From NCBI GenBank assembly GCA_016178785.1, contig JACOSO010000075.1, positions 1 to 38,027 on the forward strand: a stretch of 38,027 bases of DNA, read 5' to 3'. The position numbers were made by a program, and so were the translations under genes. Within the stretch, counting starts at the first letter, position 1, and the number at the start of each line of letters is the position of its first letter. The notes under the pieces are model-generated. The model was not told where the DNA came from and searched no databases. It was given only the letters and a program-made list of their open reading frames with translations. Shown piece by piece: positions 16,459 through 25,416 of the stretch. Source of the DNA: Bacteroidota bacterium. GTDB taxonomy: Bacteria; Bacteroidota; Bacteroidia; Cytophagales; Cyclobacteriaceae.

Positions 16459-19400
16459 ATGAAATTTTCCTTTTTTGTTTTTCTGTTGGCTGTTGGCTTC
16501 AATGCGTTTACGCAGAATTTAAAATTCGAACGCATAGGAACGAACGCAGGTCTGTCTCAAAGCAACGTTACCTGTATGTTGCAAGACCGCCATGGCTTTA
16601 TGTGGTTTGGTACGCGTGACGGACTCAATAAATATGATGGGTACAAGTTTACCGTATACCGAAGTGATGAAAAAAATGAAAACAGCCTTAGCAGCAATTT
16701 CATCATGGATCTGGTCGAAGACGCTAAAGGGAACTTGTGGATCGGAACCTACGGTGGAGGATTGAACCTGTTTAATATCAAAGAAGGAAAATTTCTGCGT
16801 TTCAGGCACGATGACAACAATCAGAATAGCATTGCAGGCGATTACATTAATAGTTTATTGCTCGACAGCAACGAAAGTTTGTGGGTGGGCACCGATAAGG
16901 GACTGGATCTGTTTAACCATCAGAATAAGACTTTTTCTCATTACAATCATAAGCAAGGTGATACCCGTAGTCTCAGCAGCGACTACATCAAGGATATTTT
17001 TGAGGACAGTAATCACAATCTCTGGATCGGAACATTGGAGGGTGGTCTGAATTTATTTGACCGAGCAAAGCAAACTTTCAAAACCTTCAAATCGGATGAC
17101 AGAGATATTCACTCAATAAGCTCCAATACAGTAAGCGTCATTTTTGAAGACAGCGAGAAGCGACTTTGGATAGGCACGCGCGGAGGAGGTCTGAATTTAT
17201 TTAATCGTGAAACTCAGAGATTCAAGCACTTTAAGAATGATCCGCTCGACAAAAACAGTGTTGCACATAACGTAGTAATCTCCCTGGCCCAGGACAATCA
17301 AAATAATCTTTGGGTAGGTACTGAAAATGGCGGGCTGTCCATACTGGATCTCCATACAAAACTATTTGATACTTCGATACAGGATGACATTGATAAGGCC
17401 AGTTTAACCAACAATTCAATATGGTCAATCTATAAAGATGCTATCGGAAATATGTGGGTAGGCACTTACAGCGGAGGAATCAATTTCTTGAATATTAATG
17501 CAAGGAAATTTGCTCACTATCGTCACACTGGTTCGCCTCAAAGTCTGAGTCACAATACAGTGCTATCCATATATGAGGATGCAAATCAGAATCTCTGGAT
17601 CGGCACAGACGGGGGCGGACTGAACCTTTTCGATCGCAAGAGCGGATCATTCCGGCATTTTTTACATGATCAATCACACCGGGGCCGCAATTACGTGCTG
17701 AGTGTGATAGAGGATCATGAAGGAAATTTATGGATGGGCACGTGGGGCGAGGGGGTCATCGTCTTTGACCGGAAGAAGAATGCTTTCCATTATTTCAAAC
17801 ATAATCCAGCCGATCAGGCAAGTCTAAGCAGTGACAATGCCTGGACTATTTTTGAAGATTCCGATAAAAATATCTGGATCGGCACTTACGGAGGTTGTCT
17901 TGATCTTTACGACCGTGACAAGAAAAGTTTTATTCATTTCAGACACAACCCGACTAATCCGGCAAGCATCAGCGGCAATCATGTAAATACCATGAGTGAA
18001 GATGGAAAGGGAAATTTATGGATTGGGACGAATGGAAACGGACTCAACCGGCTGAACAAACAGACGGGTGTGTTCACTCATTTTGAGCATAGCAATAGCG
18101 ACAACAGCATAAGCAACAACTCAGTAAACTGCCTTTACATTGACACCGACAACAAGTTATGGATCGGCACTGATTTTGGTCTTTGCTTCCTGGATCCGGA
18201 CAAAAACGAATTTAGAAATTATCATATCAGTAATGGTTTGCCTAACGAAACCATATTCGGAATATTGAAAGGCAACCATGGCGATTTATGGATCAGTACG
18301 AACCATGGGATCGCGCAATTCAACCGGGCAGCTAATAAATTCACCAACTTTACCGATGCCGATGGGCTGCAATCCAATGAATTTAAACCGGCCTCCTGTA
18401 AAAGCAAAAACGGCAAGATGTATTTCGGAGGCGTAAATGGTTTCAACGAATTTCATCCGGACAGTATAAAAAGTATTTCCTACGAGCCTCCGCTCGTGTT
18501 TACGGATTTTAAAATTTTTAATGAATCAGTGCCACTTGTAAAAAATAAGGGAGTAGATAACGAGTACCAACCGATAACCCTGTCCTACAAGCAGTCTGTA
18601 ATTTCTTTGGAGTTTGCCTCGTTGAATTTCACATCACGTGAACGAAAGCAATACTCCTATTTCATGGAAGGATTTGACAAAGATTGGAATCTTATGGGCA
18701 AACGCCATTCAGCTACTTATACCAACCTCGACCCGGGCAATTATGTATTTAAAGTAAGAGGCATGAACAGCGATCGAAACTGGTCGAAGAATATCGCGTC
18801 TATTGCGGTTACCATAACGCCTCCCTATTGGCGTACCTGGTGGTTCAAAGTCATTTCGATAATAATGGGGGTCGGACTTGTAGCTCTTATTTTCGCAATC
18901 AGAGAGAGCATGATCAAAAAACAGCGAATAACGCTGGTGCAACAGGTGAAAGAGCGAACCAGGCAACTACTCCTTTCTACTGAAGATGAACGAAAAGCAA
19001 GAAAGGAAGCGGAAAAAGCAAACCTCGAAGCAACGCAGGCAAACCGGGCGAAGAGTGTTTTTCTTGCCACCATGAGTCATGAATTGAGAACGCCCATGAA
19101 TGGGGTAATCGGGATGGCTTCATTGTTAGCTCAAACGTCACTTAACGGTGAACAGCGCGAGTACGCAGACACTATACGAACTTGCAGCGACAGTCTGTTG
19201 GGCGTTATCAATGATATTCTCGATTACTCAAAGATAGAATCTGAGAAGATGGAACTGGAGCAAAAAGATTTTAACCTGCGAAGTTCCATTGAGGAAGTGC
19301 TCGACATGTTTGCTGAAAAAGCTGCGCACACGGGATTGGATTTAATCTATCAGTTGGATTACAACGTGCCTTCACAGATTATTGGCGACAGTTTACGCCT

Positions 19401-20598
19401 TCGGCAGGTGCTAACCAACCTCGTAGGCAATGCCATAAAATTCACCAAGAAAGGAGAAATATTTATCGGTGTGCGTCTCTTGAAAATGGAAGGAGAAAAA
19501 TGCGAACTCAGCTTTGAAGTCAGAGACACGGGAATCGGAATTCCGGAAGATAAAATTGATAAACTATTCAAAGCCTTTTCTCAAGTCGATTCTTCTACGA
19601 CACGAAAATATGGAGGCACAGGCTTGGGCCTGGCTATCTCTGAAAAACTGATCCGGTTAATGGGCGGTAATATTACAGTGGGGAGCATCGCAGGCAAAGG
19701 CACCACCTTCAGGTTTACTATCTGCACAAGCAGTAGTGTTAAGTCTCTTCCTACTTATGTTTACTGCAACATGATGGGTCTGGAAGAAAAGACAGTATTG
19801 GTAGTGGATGACAACTCTACTAACCGCAGTATTCTTAAGACGCAGCTTGAAATGTGGAAACTTGCTCCTACGTTGGCGAGCTCTGGTGAAGAAGCTATCG
19901 AAATCTTATCGCGCTCAAATGAATTTGACCTTGTGATTACCGACATGCAAATGCCGGGGATGGATGGGGTGCAGCTTGCGCAAGCTATCCGCTATAACTA
20001 TCCGGATGTTCCCATTATACTTTTGAGTTCCTTGGGAGACGAACGAAATAAAAAATTTACAGGGCTTTTCTCTTCCGTGCTGACCAAACCCGTTAAACAA
20101 AATATGCTTTGTCAGCACATAGCGAATGCGCTGCGCAAAATGGAAAATAAGATGACCGTTGTAATGCATAGCGAGGAGAAACTTCAGGCCGACTTTTCTG
20201 AGAAATACCCAATGCGAATTCTGGTTGCAGAAGATAACCCGGTAAATCAGCGATTAGCTGAGCGGGTACTCAACAAGCTTGGCTATACGCCCAATATGGT
20301 GGTGACAGGAAAAGAAGCCCTTGAAGCACAAAACAAAAATCAGTATGATATAATATTAATGGACGTACAAATGCCGGAGATGGATGGTTTGGAAGCAACT
20401 CGAAAAATCAGGTCAAATCAAAATGAGCAGCCGGTGATCATTGCCATGACAGCAAATGCAATGAAGAGCGATCAGGAAGATTGTATTCAGGCAGGTATGG
20501 ATGATTATATCAGTAAGCCAATAAAGCTTGATCACCTGGTAAATCTTATCGAAAAATGGGGTCAATACGTTCAGGTAAATAAAAAGCAGCAGGCGTGA
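16459..20598 (+). CDS. Two-propeller Reg_prop/Y_Y_Y hybrid histidine kinase with two receivers
   Basis: A protein of 1379 residues. A signal peptide (residues 1-19) precedes about 14 Reg_prop repeats of the LWIGTxGGGLNLF type, enough for two seven-bladed propellers. A Y_Y_Y domain follows (YSYFMEGFDKDW to FKVRGMNSDRNW), then one membrane segment (about 794-814), HisKA with H874 (MSHELRTPMNGV), HATPase (GGTGLGLAISEKL), and receivers with D1162 and D1302. This is the periplasmic sensing layout of Bacteroides hybrid two-component systems, which detect oligosaccharides, but the usual AraC DNA-binding domain is absent and a second receiver takes its place. Output must therefore pass through an Hpt protein, such as the one just upstream. 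No polysaccharide-utilisation genes are nearby. Confidence 0.95.
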   Translation: MKFSFFVFLLAVGFNAFTQNLKFERIGTNAGLSQSNVTCMLQDRHGFMWFGTRDGLNKYDGYKFTVYRSDEKNENSLSSNFIMDLVEDAKGNLWIGTYGGGLNLFNIKEGKFLRFRHDDNNQNSIAGDYINSLLLDSNESLWVGTDKGLDLFNHQNKTFSHYNHKQGDTRSLSSDYIKDIFEDSNHNLWIGTLEGGLNLFDRAKQTFKTFKSDDRDIHSISSNTVSVIFEDSEKRLWIGTRGGGLNLFNRETQRFKHFKNDPLDKNSVAHNVVISLAQDNQNNLWVGTENGGLSILDLHTKLFDTSIQDDIDKASLTNNSIWSIYKDAIGNMWVGTYSGGINFLNINARKFAHYRHTGSPQSLSHNTVLSIYEDANQNLWIGTDGGGLNLFDRKSGSFRHFLHDQSHRGRNYVLSVIEDHEGNLWMGTWGEGVIVFDRKKNAFHYFKHNPADQASLSSDNAWTIFEDSDKNIWIGTYGGCLDLYDRDKKSFIHFRHNPTNPASISGNHVNTMSEDGKGNLWIGTNGNGLNRLNKQTGVFTHFEHSNSDNSISNNSVNCLYIDTDNKLWIGTDFGLCFLDPDKNEFRNYHISNGLPNETIFGILKGNHGDLWISTNHGIAQFNRAANKFTNFTDADGLQSNEFKPASCKSKNGKMYFGGVNGFNEFHPDSIKSISYEPPLVFTDFKIFNESVPLVKNKGVDNEYQPITLSYKQSVISLEFASLNFTSRERKQYSYFMEGFDKDWNLMGKRHSATYTNLDPGNYVFKVRGMNSDRNWSKNIASIAVTITPPYWRTWWFKVISIIMGVGLVALIFAIRESMIKKQRITLVQQVKERTRQLLLSTEDERKARKEAEKANLEATQANRAKSVFLATMSHELRTPMNGVIGMASLLAQTSLNGEQREYADTIRTCSDSLLGVINDILDYSKIESEKMELEQKDFNLRSSIEEVLDMFAEKAAHTGLDLIYQLDYNVPSQIIGDSLRLRQVLTNLVGNAIKFTKKGEIFIGVRLLKMEGEKCELSFEVRDTGIGIPEDKIDKLFKAFSQVDSSTTRKYGGTGLGLAISEKLIRLMGGNITVGSIAGKGTTFRFTICTSSSVKSLPTYVYCNMMGLEEKTVLVVDDNSTNRSILKTQLEMWKLAPTLASSGEEAIEILSRSNEFDLVITDMQMPGMDGVQLAQAIRYNYPDVPIILLSSLGDERNKKFTGLFSSVLTKPVKQNMLCQHIANALRKMENKMTVVMHSEEKLQADFSEKYPMRILVAEDNPVNQRLAERVLNKLGYTPNMVVTGKEALEAQNKNQYDIILMDVQMPEMDGLEATRKIRSNQNEQPVIIAMTANAMKSDQEDCIQAGMDDYISKPIKLDHLVNLIEKWGQYVQVNKKQQA

Positions 20599-20955
20599 TG
20601 AATAATAAAAAGAATTTAATCAGTCAGATGGGATTAAAATTCAAAGTTCCAGATTTAAAATTCAAAATTGGGTTAGTCCAACAATGTTGTGCCCGTGACC
20701 TCCGACAACCTGTGAGGTACAAATTGCGGATCGCCCGTGATCCGTGCGCGGAAAGAGCACTTGCTTGTCATAAAGTTTACTTCTCTATGTAGCCACTGAA
20801 TGGACAAACTTAAAAGCGATTCCTTGACTTGTTGCTCAAGCAGGATTTGATTTTCAAAAACAATCAGTGTGACTAGTATGAGTCAATAGGACTTTATCCC
20901 ATAGCCACAGCCGAACACTGATGTTTTGCTTAAATTGAAAAAAGAAATAAAAATT
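20599..20955. other. Intergenic region with two hairpins of a Bacteroidota-like repeat
   Basis: A gap of 357 bp without a gene. It holds an AT-rich tract of the TTTAAAATTCAAAATT type (20653-20669) and two small hairpins, ACCTC/GAGGT (20698-20718) and CGGATC/GATCCG (20727-20744), followed by GCGCGG (20747-20752). A similar phrase, in the form GGGCTATCCGTTACAAG, occurs between ftsA and ftsZ. It may be a dispersed repeat remnant; the similarity to the large structured family is too weak to claim. Confidence 0.4.
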
Positions 20956-21330
20956 ATGGCCCTAAAAATACTTATCTGTGATGACGATGAGGCGGTGCTA
21001 AGCGTAGTGCGTTTTAAGCTCTTAAAAGACAACATAGGAGAAGTTTTTACTGCTCGCGATGGCGATGAGGCTATGAAGCAATTAAGAGAACAAGATTTTG
21101 ATCTGGTCATTACCGATATTCACATGCCCTATCATGATGGCGGTCAGGTCTTGAACCTTATTCGGGATGAACAAAAGAAAAAGACACCGATCATCATGCT
21201 ATCCTCCGATGCTGAAGAAGAAGTCATTGCCATGGCAAAAAAACAGGGGGTCGATGAGTTCATTAAAAAGCCGTTGAGATCGGCTGATTATGTAGCAAGT
21301 CGTGTAAAGAAACTGTTGCACTTAAAATAG
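20956..21330 (+). CDS. Single-domain response regulator (CheY-like)
   Basis: A receiver of 124 residues with no output domain. The acidic pocket ICDDDE, phosphoacceptor D54 in LVITDIHMPYHDGG, the LSSDAE switch threonine/serine and FIKKPL lysine are all present. The frame is open ten codons upstream, but the fold begins at MALKILICDDD, so the ATG at 20956 is the start. It probably works as a phosphate sink or protein-interaction switch for one of the surrounding kinases. It follows the propeller hybrid kinase after a 357-bp gap and so may have its own promoter. Confidence 0.92.
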   Translation: MALKILICDDDEAVLSVVRFKLLKDNIGEVFTARDGDEAMKQLREQDFDLVITDIHMPYHDGGQVLNLIRDEQKKKTPIIMLSSDAEEEVIAMAKKQGVDEFIKKPLRSADYVASRVKKLLHLK

Positions 21331-21383
21331 CGCCTACTGTGTCTTTTTTATTTTATTGAAAATGATTAGACCCCGAACTTAAC

Positions 21384-21690
21384 TCTAGTCGTGAGAAAAT
21401 GCTTCATCAATCTGCAAGAAAGGAGAGGTTTTGGCAAGGCGCAGCTCATCCGCGCGACCAATCATGCTATTTTCATTGAAAGCCGGCAGTCGCGCAAAGA
21501 GGCGCTGATGCCGCTGCGCGGCAATCAGCGGGTGTCAAGTTCTGCCCCGACAAGTCGGGGCAGAACTCTTTTGGCGCGGACTGTACTTTTTGGAAAAGAT
21601 TCGATTCAGCCGTCCGCGCAATGGCAGAGGCTGTGGAACAGCTTACGCGCCTTGGTGGATTAGATGTAGTTAAAAACCTGCACGTTTAGG
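21384..21690. repeat. Structured intergenic repeat, copy 3
   Basis: A diverged copy of the family. It begins near TAGTCGT (21386) and keeps GCGCGACC (21452) / GTCGCGC (21489-21495) around ATTTTCATTGAAAGC. Hairpin 1 (21503-21530) resembles copies 1 and 2 with one bulged A. Hairpin 2 (21538-21567) has a new 14-bp stem (tip CCCCGAC AA GTCGGGG). GCGCGGAC (21574-21581) pairs perfectly with GTCCGCGC (21612-21619). The tail retains GCTTACGCG and GTTAAAAA. No right inverted end like that of copy 2 is found. Confidence 0.85.
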
Positions 21691-22051
21691 CCAAGGCTTT
21701 TCGCCCTTGCAAGTACAGGATACCCAGTTAACCACATTGATTCAAGATTTAAAATTCAAGATTCACCACTTCGCACTCGCTTTGCGGACTTATTTTAAAA
21801 GCAATTTCCCTGACCTGCCATGATAGATTGGAGAGTAGCTGAGGAGTGTCAGGAATTTCCCTACTCCTTTTCCCTAGCTCAAGAATCAAAACCGATGAAA
21901 TAGCTCAAAATATGGGGTAATTAATCAAAATCAATCATGTGCCCGAGTAAAACTCAGCCATCTTCTGATTTTGTAGAATGCAATTTCCACTGATGTTTTT
22001 GCCTATCCCGGAAGGCCATATTTGTACTGTCACAAACAAACATTTTAGGCC
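21691..22051. other. Upstream region of the synthase operon
   Basis: About 360 bp with no gene. It contains an AT-rich tract ATTCAAGATTTAAAATTCAA (21740-21759) similar to the one at 20653. The promoter of the synthase operon probably lies in the last 60 bp. Confidence 0.5.
21996..22024 (+). promoter_or_regulatory. Putative Bacteroidota-type promoter of the synthase operon
   Basis: CATATTTG (22017-22024) is a one-mismatch fit to the phylum's -7 consensus TAnnTTTG, and TTTTTG at 21996-22001 could serve as the -33 TTG element, although the 15-bp spacing is shorter than usual. A start about seven bases downstream would give a leader of roughly 20 nt before the ATG at 22052. Confidence 0.4.
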
Positions 22052-24544
22052 ATGTCAAAAACTAAAAGCTCAAACAAATTCATCAATACTATCGATGAAT
22101 GTATCTCCAACGGAGTGAATAACGGCATCTTCCAGGTTTCAGTAGAAGACCAGATTCTGAATGGAAGAGAAGTAACCATCAACGGCAGAAAGGTAGTCAG
22201 CTTTGGCTCGTGCAGTTATCTTGGTTTGGAAACAGATGATCGATTAAAACACGGAGCCATTGACGCAACGTTGCGTTACGGAACACAGTACTCCTCTTCG
22301 CGTTTGTTTTCTTCCTGCAACTTGTATGAAGAAGTTGAAAGTCTCTTCTACAAGATCTTTGACAACCATCACTCCATACTAGCTGCAACAACTACGCTTG
22401 CTCATTTGGGCGCGCTGCCGGTAATGGTGCAAGATGATGACCTGGTTATTTTAGATCATCAAGTTCATGGAAGTGTACAATTGGCGGTGCAACAATTGAA
22501 AGCCCGCGGCACCAAAGTAGAAATGATCAAGCATAACCGCATGGATTTGCTTGAAGACATGATCAAAGCAAATCCCAACAGATACAATAAGATCTGGTAC
22601 ATGGCCGATGGTCTTTACTCCATGTATGGCGACTATGCTCCATTAAAAGACATCGCTTATTTGCTAGACAAATACCCCACTTTTCATGTATATATAGACG
22701 ATGCTCACGGCATGAGCTGGGCAGGTAAGAATGGAAACGGCTATGTGTTAAGTCAAATGCCGCTTCATCCTAAAATGGTATTGACAACTTCTTTGGCGAA
22801 AGGCTTCGGAACAGGCGGTGGCGTAACAGTGCTCCACGATAAAGAAATGCACAGAAAAATTCTCACTTGCGGAAGCTCTTACACTTTCTCAGGTCCGGTG
22901 CAGCCTCCTATGCTGGGCGCTTCCATCGCCAGTGCAAAAATCCATTTGACAGATGAGATCTATTTGCTTCAAAATAAGTTGGCGCAAAAAATCAAAATGA
23001 CGCGCAACATTATCGATCAGTATGACCTGCCTTTAGTGTTGCCTTCCGATTCTCCTATCTTCTACTTAGGTCTCGGGTTGCCTCGCGTTGGTTATAATAT
23101 GGTGAAGCGATTGCTTGATGAAGGCTTCTACACCAACATCGGGATTTTCCCCGGTGTGCCTGTAAAATGCTGCGGCCTTCGCCTGGCTATCACTAATGGC
23201 CAGAGTGACGAGGATATTAAAAATGTGCTGGAAGCATTTCATTATCACTTTCCACGTGTTCTCGAAGAGGAAGGGCAAACCGTAGAAAACATCAGCGCTA
23301 ATTTTGATCTTCCATTCGAGCAAACTTCAAAAAGATACACAGCCGTTTCTGTAAAAGAATCGGCAGACCTGGATATCCAACTCGAACCAACGATTAACAA
23401 CATTGATAAAACACTGTGGAACGATTCGCTTGGTGACAATGGTACGTTCGACTGGGAGGGTTGCAAATTTTTGGAAGAGACTTACAGCAACAATCCTGAA
23501 CAGGAAAATAACTGGAAGTTTCATTACCTGGTCATTCGCGATCAGAAAAAACAACCCGTATTAGCTACTTTCTTCACTGAGCTTCTGTGCAAAGACGACA
23601 TGATTGCTTCTGCCGATGCTTCGAGACAAATTGAAGAGGATCGTAAAAAAGACAAATATTTTCTGACCTCAAAAGTAGTGATGATGGGCTCCTTGCTAAG
23701 TGTTGGTGATCATCTGTACATCGACCGCAAGCACACGTCATGGAAACCAGCCGTATTGGAAATGATACGCATTATGAATGAAGTGAAAATAAAAAGCGGT
23801 GCAACGGCTGTACAACTGCGCGACATCGATACAAATGATACCGAACTGAGTGACTTCTTCATCAAAGAAGGTCTCGTTAAGATTGAGATGCCCGATACTC
23901 ATGTGCTTCACAATGCGGACTGGCGAAATGAAGAAGAGTACATGATGAAGCGCTTGTCGACCAAATCTCGTTGGCACTTCAGAAGAAACATTCTTGACAA
24001 GCGTGAGCATTACAATGTCGTTGTTTTGACAGGCAATAAGAATGTAAAAGCCGAACAAATAAATGAATGGCGCAGGCTTTACAAGAACGTGAAAGACAAA
24101 AGCCTAAACATCAATACCTACGAATTGCCTGCGAAGTATTTTGAAAACATTGTCAACCATCCCAACTGGGAAGTGGTGGAGTTGCGATTGAAAACGGAAG
24201 ATCAACCGCTCGTGGCTGTAGGCTTCAGTTACATCTCTGCTAAAAACAATTATTCCATCATGGCCGTAGGTATGGACTACACCTACGTACTCAGCCACGG
24301 TTGCTACAGACAAAGCTTGTATCAATCGGTGGTGAGAGCGAACGAACTCAAATGCGGTAAGCTCTACCTGGGCATGGACGCCTCTATCGAAAAGAAAAAG
24401 TTCGGTGTTGATGTTATACAAAAGAGTGTGTTCGTACAAGCTGCCGATAATTTTAACATGGAACTGATCGGGGCTGTGTACAGTCAACAACAAAAGATCA
24501 CAAGGAATGACGATTTAAAATTAATTGGCCGCGAGGCAGCTTAG
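22052..24544 (+). CDS. Bifunctional alpha-oxoamine synthase / GNAT-like acyltransferase
   Basis: A protein of 830 residues. The N-terminal half (about 30-400) is a PLP enzyme of the alpha-oxoamine synthase family (KBL, BioF, HemA, serine palmitoyltransferase, CqsA). It shows VVSFGSCSYLGL, the DDAHG strand (D217, H219) and the Schiff-base lysine K250 in TTSLAKGFGTGGG. These enzymes condense an amino acid with an acyl-CoA or acyl-ACP. The C-terminal half (about 430-830) resembles a GNAT/FemAB-type N-acyltransferase (SRWHFRRNILDKR; VAVGFSYISAKNNYSIMAVGMDY). Fusion suggests that one protein makes a 3-keto amine and then N-acylates it, as serine palmitoyltransferase and a GNAT-type ceramide synthase do in separate proteins, or that it makes a signal or sulfonolipid. 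Substrates cannot be read from sequence. It heads a four-gene cassette. Confidence 0.85.
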   Translation: MSKTKSSNKFINTIDECISNGVNNGIFQVSVEDQILNGREVTINGRKVVSFGSCSYLGLETDDRLKHGAIDATLRYGTQYSSSRLFSSCNLYEEVESLFYKIFDNHHSILAATTTLAHLGALPVMVQDDDLVILDHQVHGSVQLAVQQLKARGTKVEMIKHNRMDLLEDMIKANPNRYNKIWYMADGLYSMYGDYAPLKDIAYLLDKYPTFHVYIDDAHGMSWAGKNGNGYVLSQMPLHPKMVLTTSLAKGFGTGGGVTVLHDKEMHRKILTCGSSYTFSGPVQPPMLGASIASAKIHLTDEIYLLQNKLAQKIKMTRNIIDQYDLPLVLPSDSPIFYLGLGLPRVGYNMVKRLLDEGFYTNIGIFPGVPVKCCGLRLAITNGQSDEDIKNVLEAFHYHFPRVLEEEGQTVENISANFDLPFEQTSKRYTAVSVKESADLDIQLEPTINNIDKTLWNDSLGDNGTFDWEGCKFLEETYSNNPEQENNWKFHYLVIRDQKKQPVLATFFTELLCKDDMIASADASRQIEEDRKKDKYFLTSKVVMMGSLLSVGDHLYIDRKHTSWKPAVLEMIRIMNEVKIKSGATAVQLRDIDTNDTELSDFFIKEGLVKIEMPDTHVLHNADWRNEEEYMMKRLSTKSRWHFRRNILDKREHYNVVVLTGNKNVKAEQINEWRRLYKNVKDKSLNINTYELPAKYFENIVNHPNWEVVELRLKTEDQPLVAVGFSYISAKNNYSIMAVGMDYTYVLSHGCYRQSLYQSVVRANELKCGKLYLGMDASIEKKKFGVDVIQKSVFVQAADNFNMELIGAVYSQQQKITRNDDLKLIGREAA

Positions 24545-24573
24545 AAAAAAACACAAACTAAAAATTAAAGCAT

Positions 24574-24990
24574 ATGAATATCTGGGAAAACAAAGAATAT
24601 GGGAATATCACCTTCGGGAAAATTGAAAAGAACATCGTGTTCTTCAAATATAAGCCGAGCATAGAGATCGATATCAACATAGCTAAAGATCTGGTGAAAA
24701 ACCGATTGGATTACACTTCAGGGCAGTCGGTTTACACTTTAATTGACTTCACTAACGTGAAATCGGTAACCAAAGAAGCCCGCGATTATATGAACAGTCC
24801 TGACGGTGGGCTCAAAGGAATCTTGGGTGGAGCATTTCTGTCAAATAGTGTGGTTGCTACTTTGTTTGTCAACCTCTATTTGAAAGTGAGCAATCCTTCT
24901 ATCCCCGCAAAGTTCTTTACGAATGAAGAGGACGCGGTTGGTTGGTTAAGGAAAATAAAAACGGCCGATACTCACATTGTTAAAAATTAA
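24574..24990 (+). CDS. STAS-like small protein A
   Basis: A protein of 138 residues, soluble by composition despite a hydrophobic stretch (GGAFLSNSVVATLFVNLYL). The pattern FKYKPSIEIDINIAKDLVKNRL, VYTLIDFTNVKSVTKEARDYM and IPAKFFTNEEDAVGWL fits the STAS/SpoIIAA-like alpha-beta fold in which a strand-helix after the central strand mediates partner binding. It is paralogous to the next gene. It starts 29 bp after the synthase gene. I recognise no characterised member; a function as a partner switch or small-ligand binder is inference. Confidence 0.8.
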   Translation: MNIWENKEYGNITFGKIEKNIVFFKYKPSIEIDINIAKDLVKNRLDYTSGQSVYTLIDFTNVKSVTKEARDYMNSPDGGLKGILGGAFLSNSVVATLFVNLYLKVSNPSIPAKFFTNEEDAVGWLRKIKTADTHIVKN

Positions 24991-24996
24991 TCCTTT

Positions 24997-25398
24997 ATGG
25001 AAACAGAAAAATCTCCTTTAACCATTTTCAACACTGCAGATAATACAGATGTGATTTTTGCAGAATTCCGCGCCAACCTGGAAGTTGATCTCTCTACTGC
25101 GCGGCAGATTGTGGCTAATCGTTTAGATTTCACAGGGAATAAAAAACACTACCTCGTGCTCGACATGTCGAACGTTAGAAACGTGACTGCTGAAGCAAAG
25201 AAATTTTTACAACAGCCGGAAGGAGGTTTGAAAAATATTTTGGGAGCAGCTTTGATCGCCTCCAATCCCGTGGCTGCCCTGATCGCCAACGTTTTCATTA
25301 AGACTCCAAAAAATTTTCAGGCCAAGTTCTTTTACAACAAGCAGGCCGCACTTGACTGGATTTATCTAAAGAAACAAACAGGACTTTCAGTAATATAA
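24997..25398 (+). CDS. STAS-like small protein B, paralogue of the preceding gene
   Basis: A protein of 133 residues that aligns end to end with the preceding product: NRLDFTGNKKHYLVLDMSNV corresponds to NRLDYTSGQSVYTLIDFTNV, GGLKNILGAALIASNPVAAL to GGLKGILGGAFLSNSVVATL, and AKFFYNKQAALDW to AKFFTNEEDAVGW. The 6-bp spacing shows co-transcription and a tandem duplication followed by divergence. The two may form a heterodimer or act on different partners. Function unknown; association with the synthase and the kinase suggests a regulatory role. Confidence 0.8.
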   Translation: METEKSPLTIFNTADNTDVIFAEFRANLEVDLSTARQIVANRLDFTGNKKHYLVLDMSNVRNVTAEAKKFLQQPEGGLKNILGAALIASNPVAALIANVFIKTPKNFQAKFFYNKQAALDWIYLKKQTGLSVI

Positions 25399-25416
25399 AC
25401 ATAACCTAGAATAGCC

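Noticed and set aside
16811..17050. Tandem repeats in the propeller gene as a DNA repeat array or CRISPR
   Set aside because: The periodicity is protein-level (Reg_prop blades of about 45-50 codons) with diverged nucleotides; there are no identical short repeats or spacers.
21391..21663. 90-residue reading frame across repeat copy 3
   Set aside because: It follows the structured repeat; the other copies do not preserve the frame.
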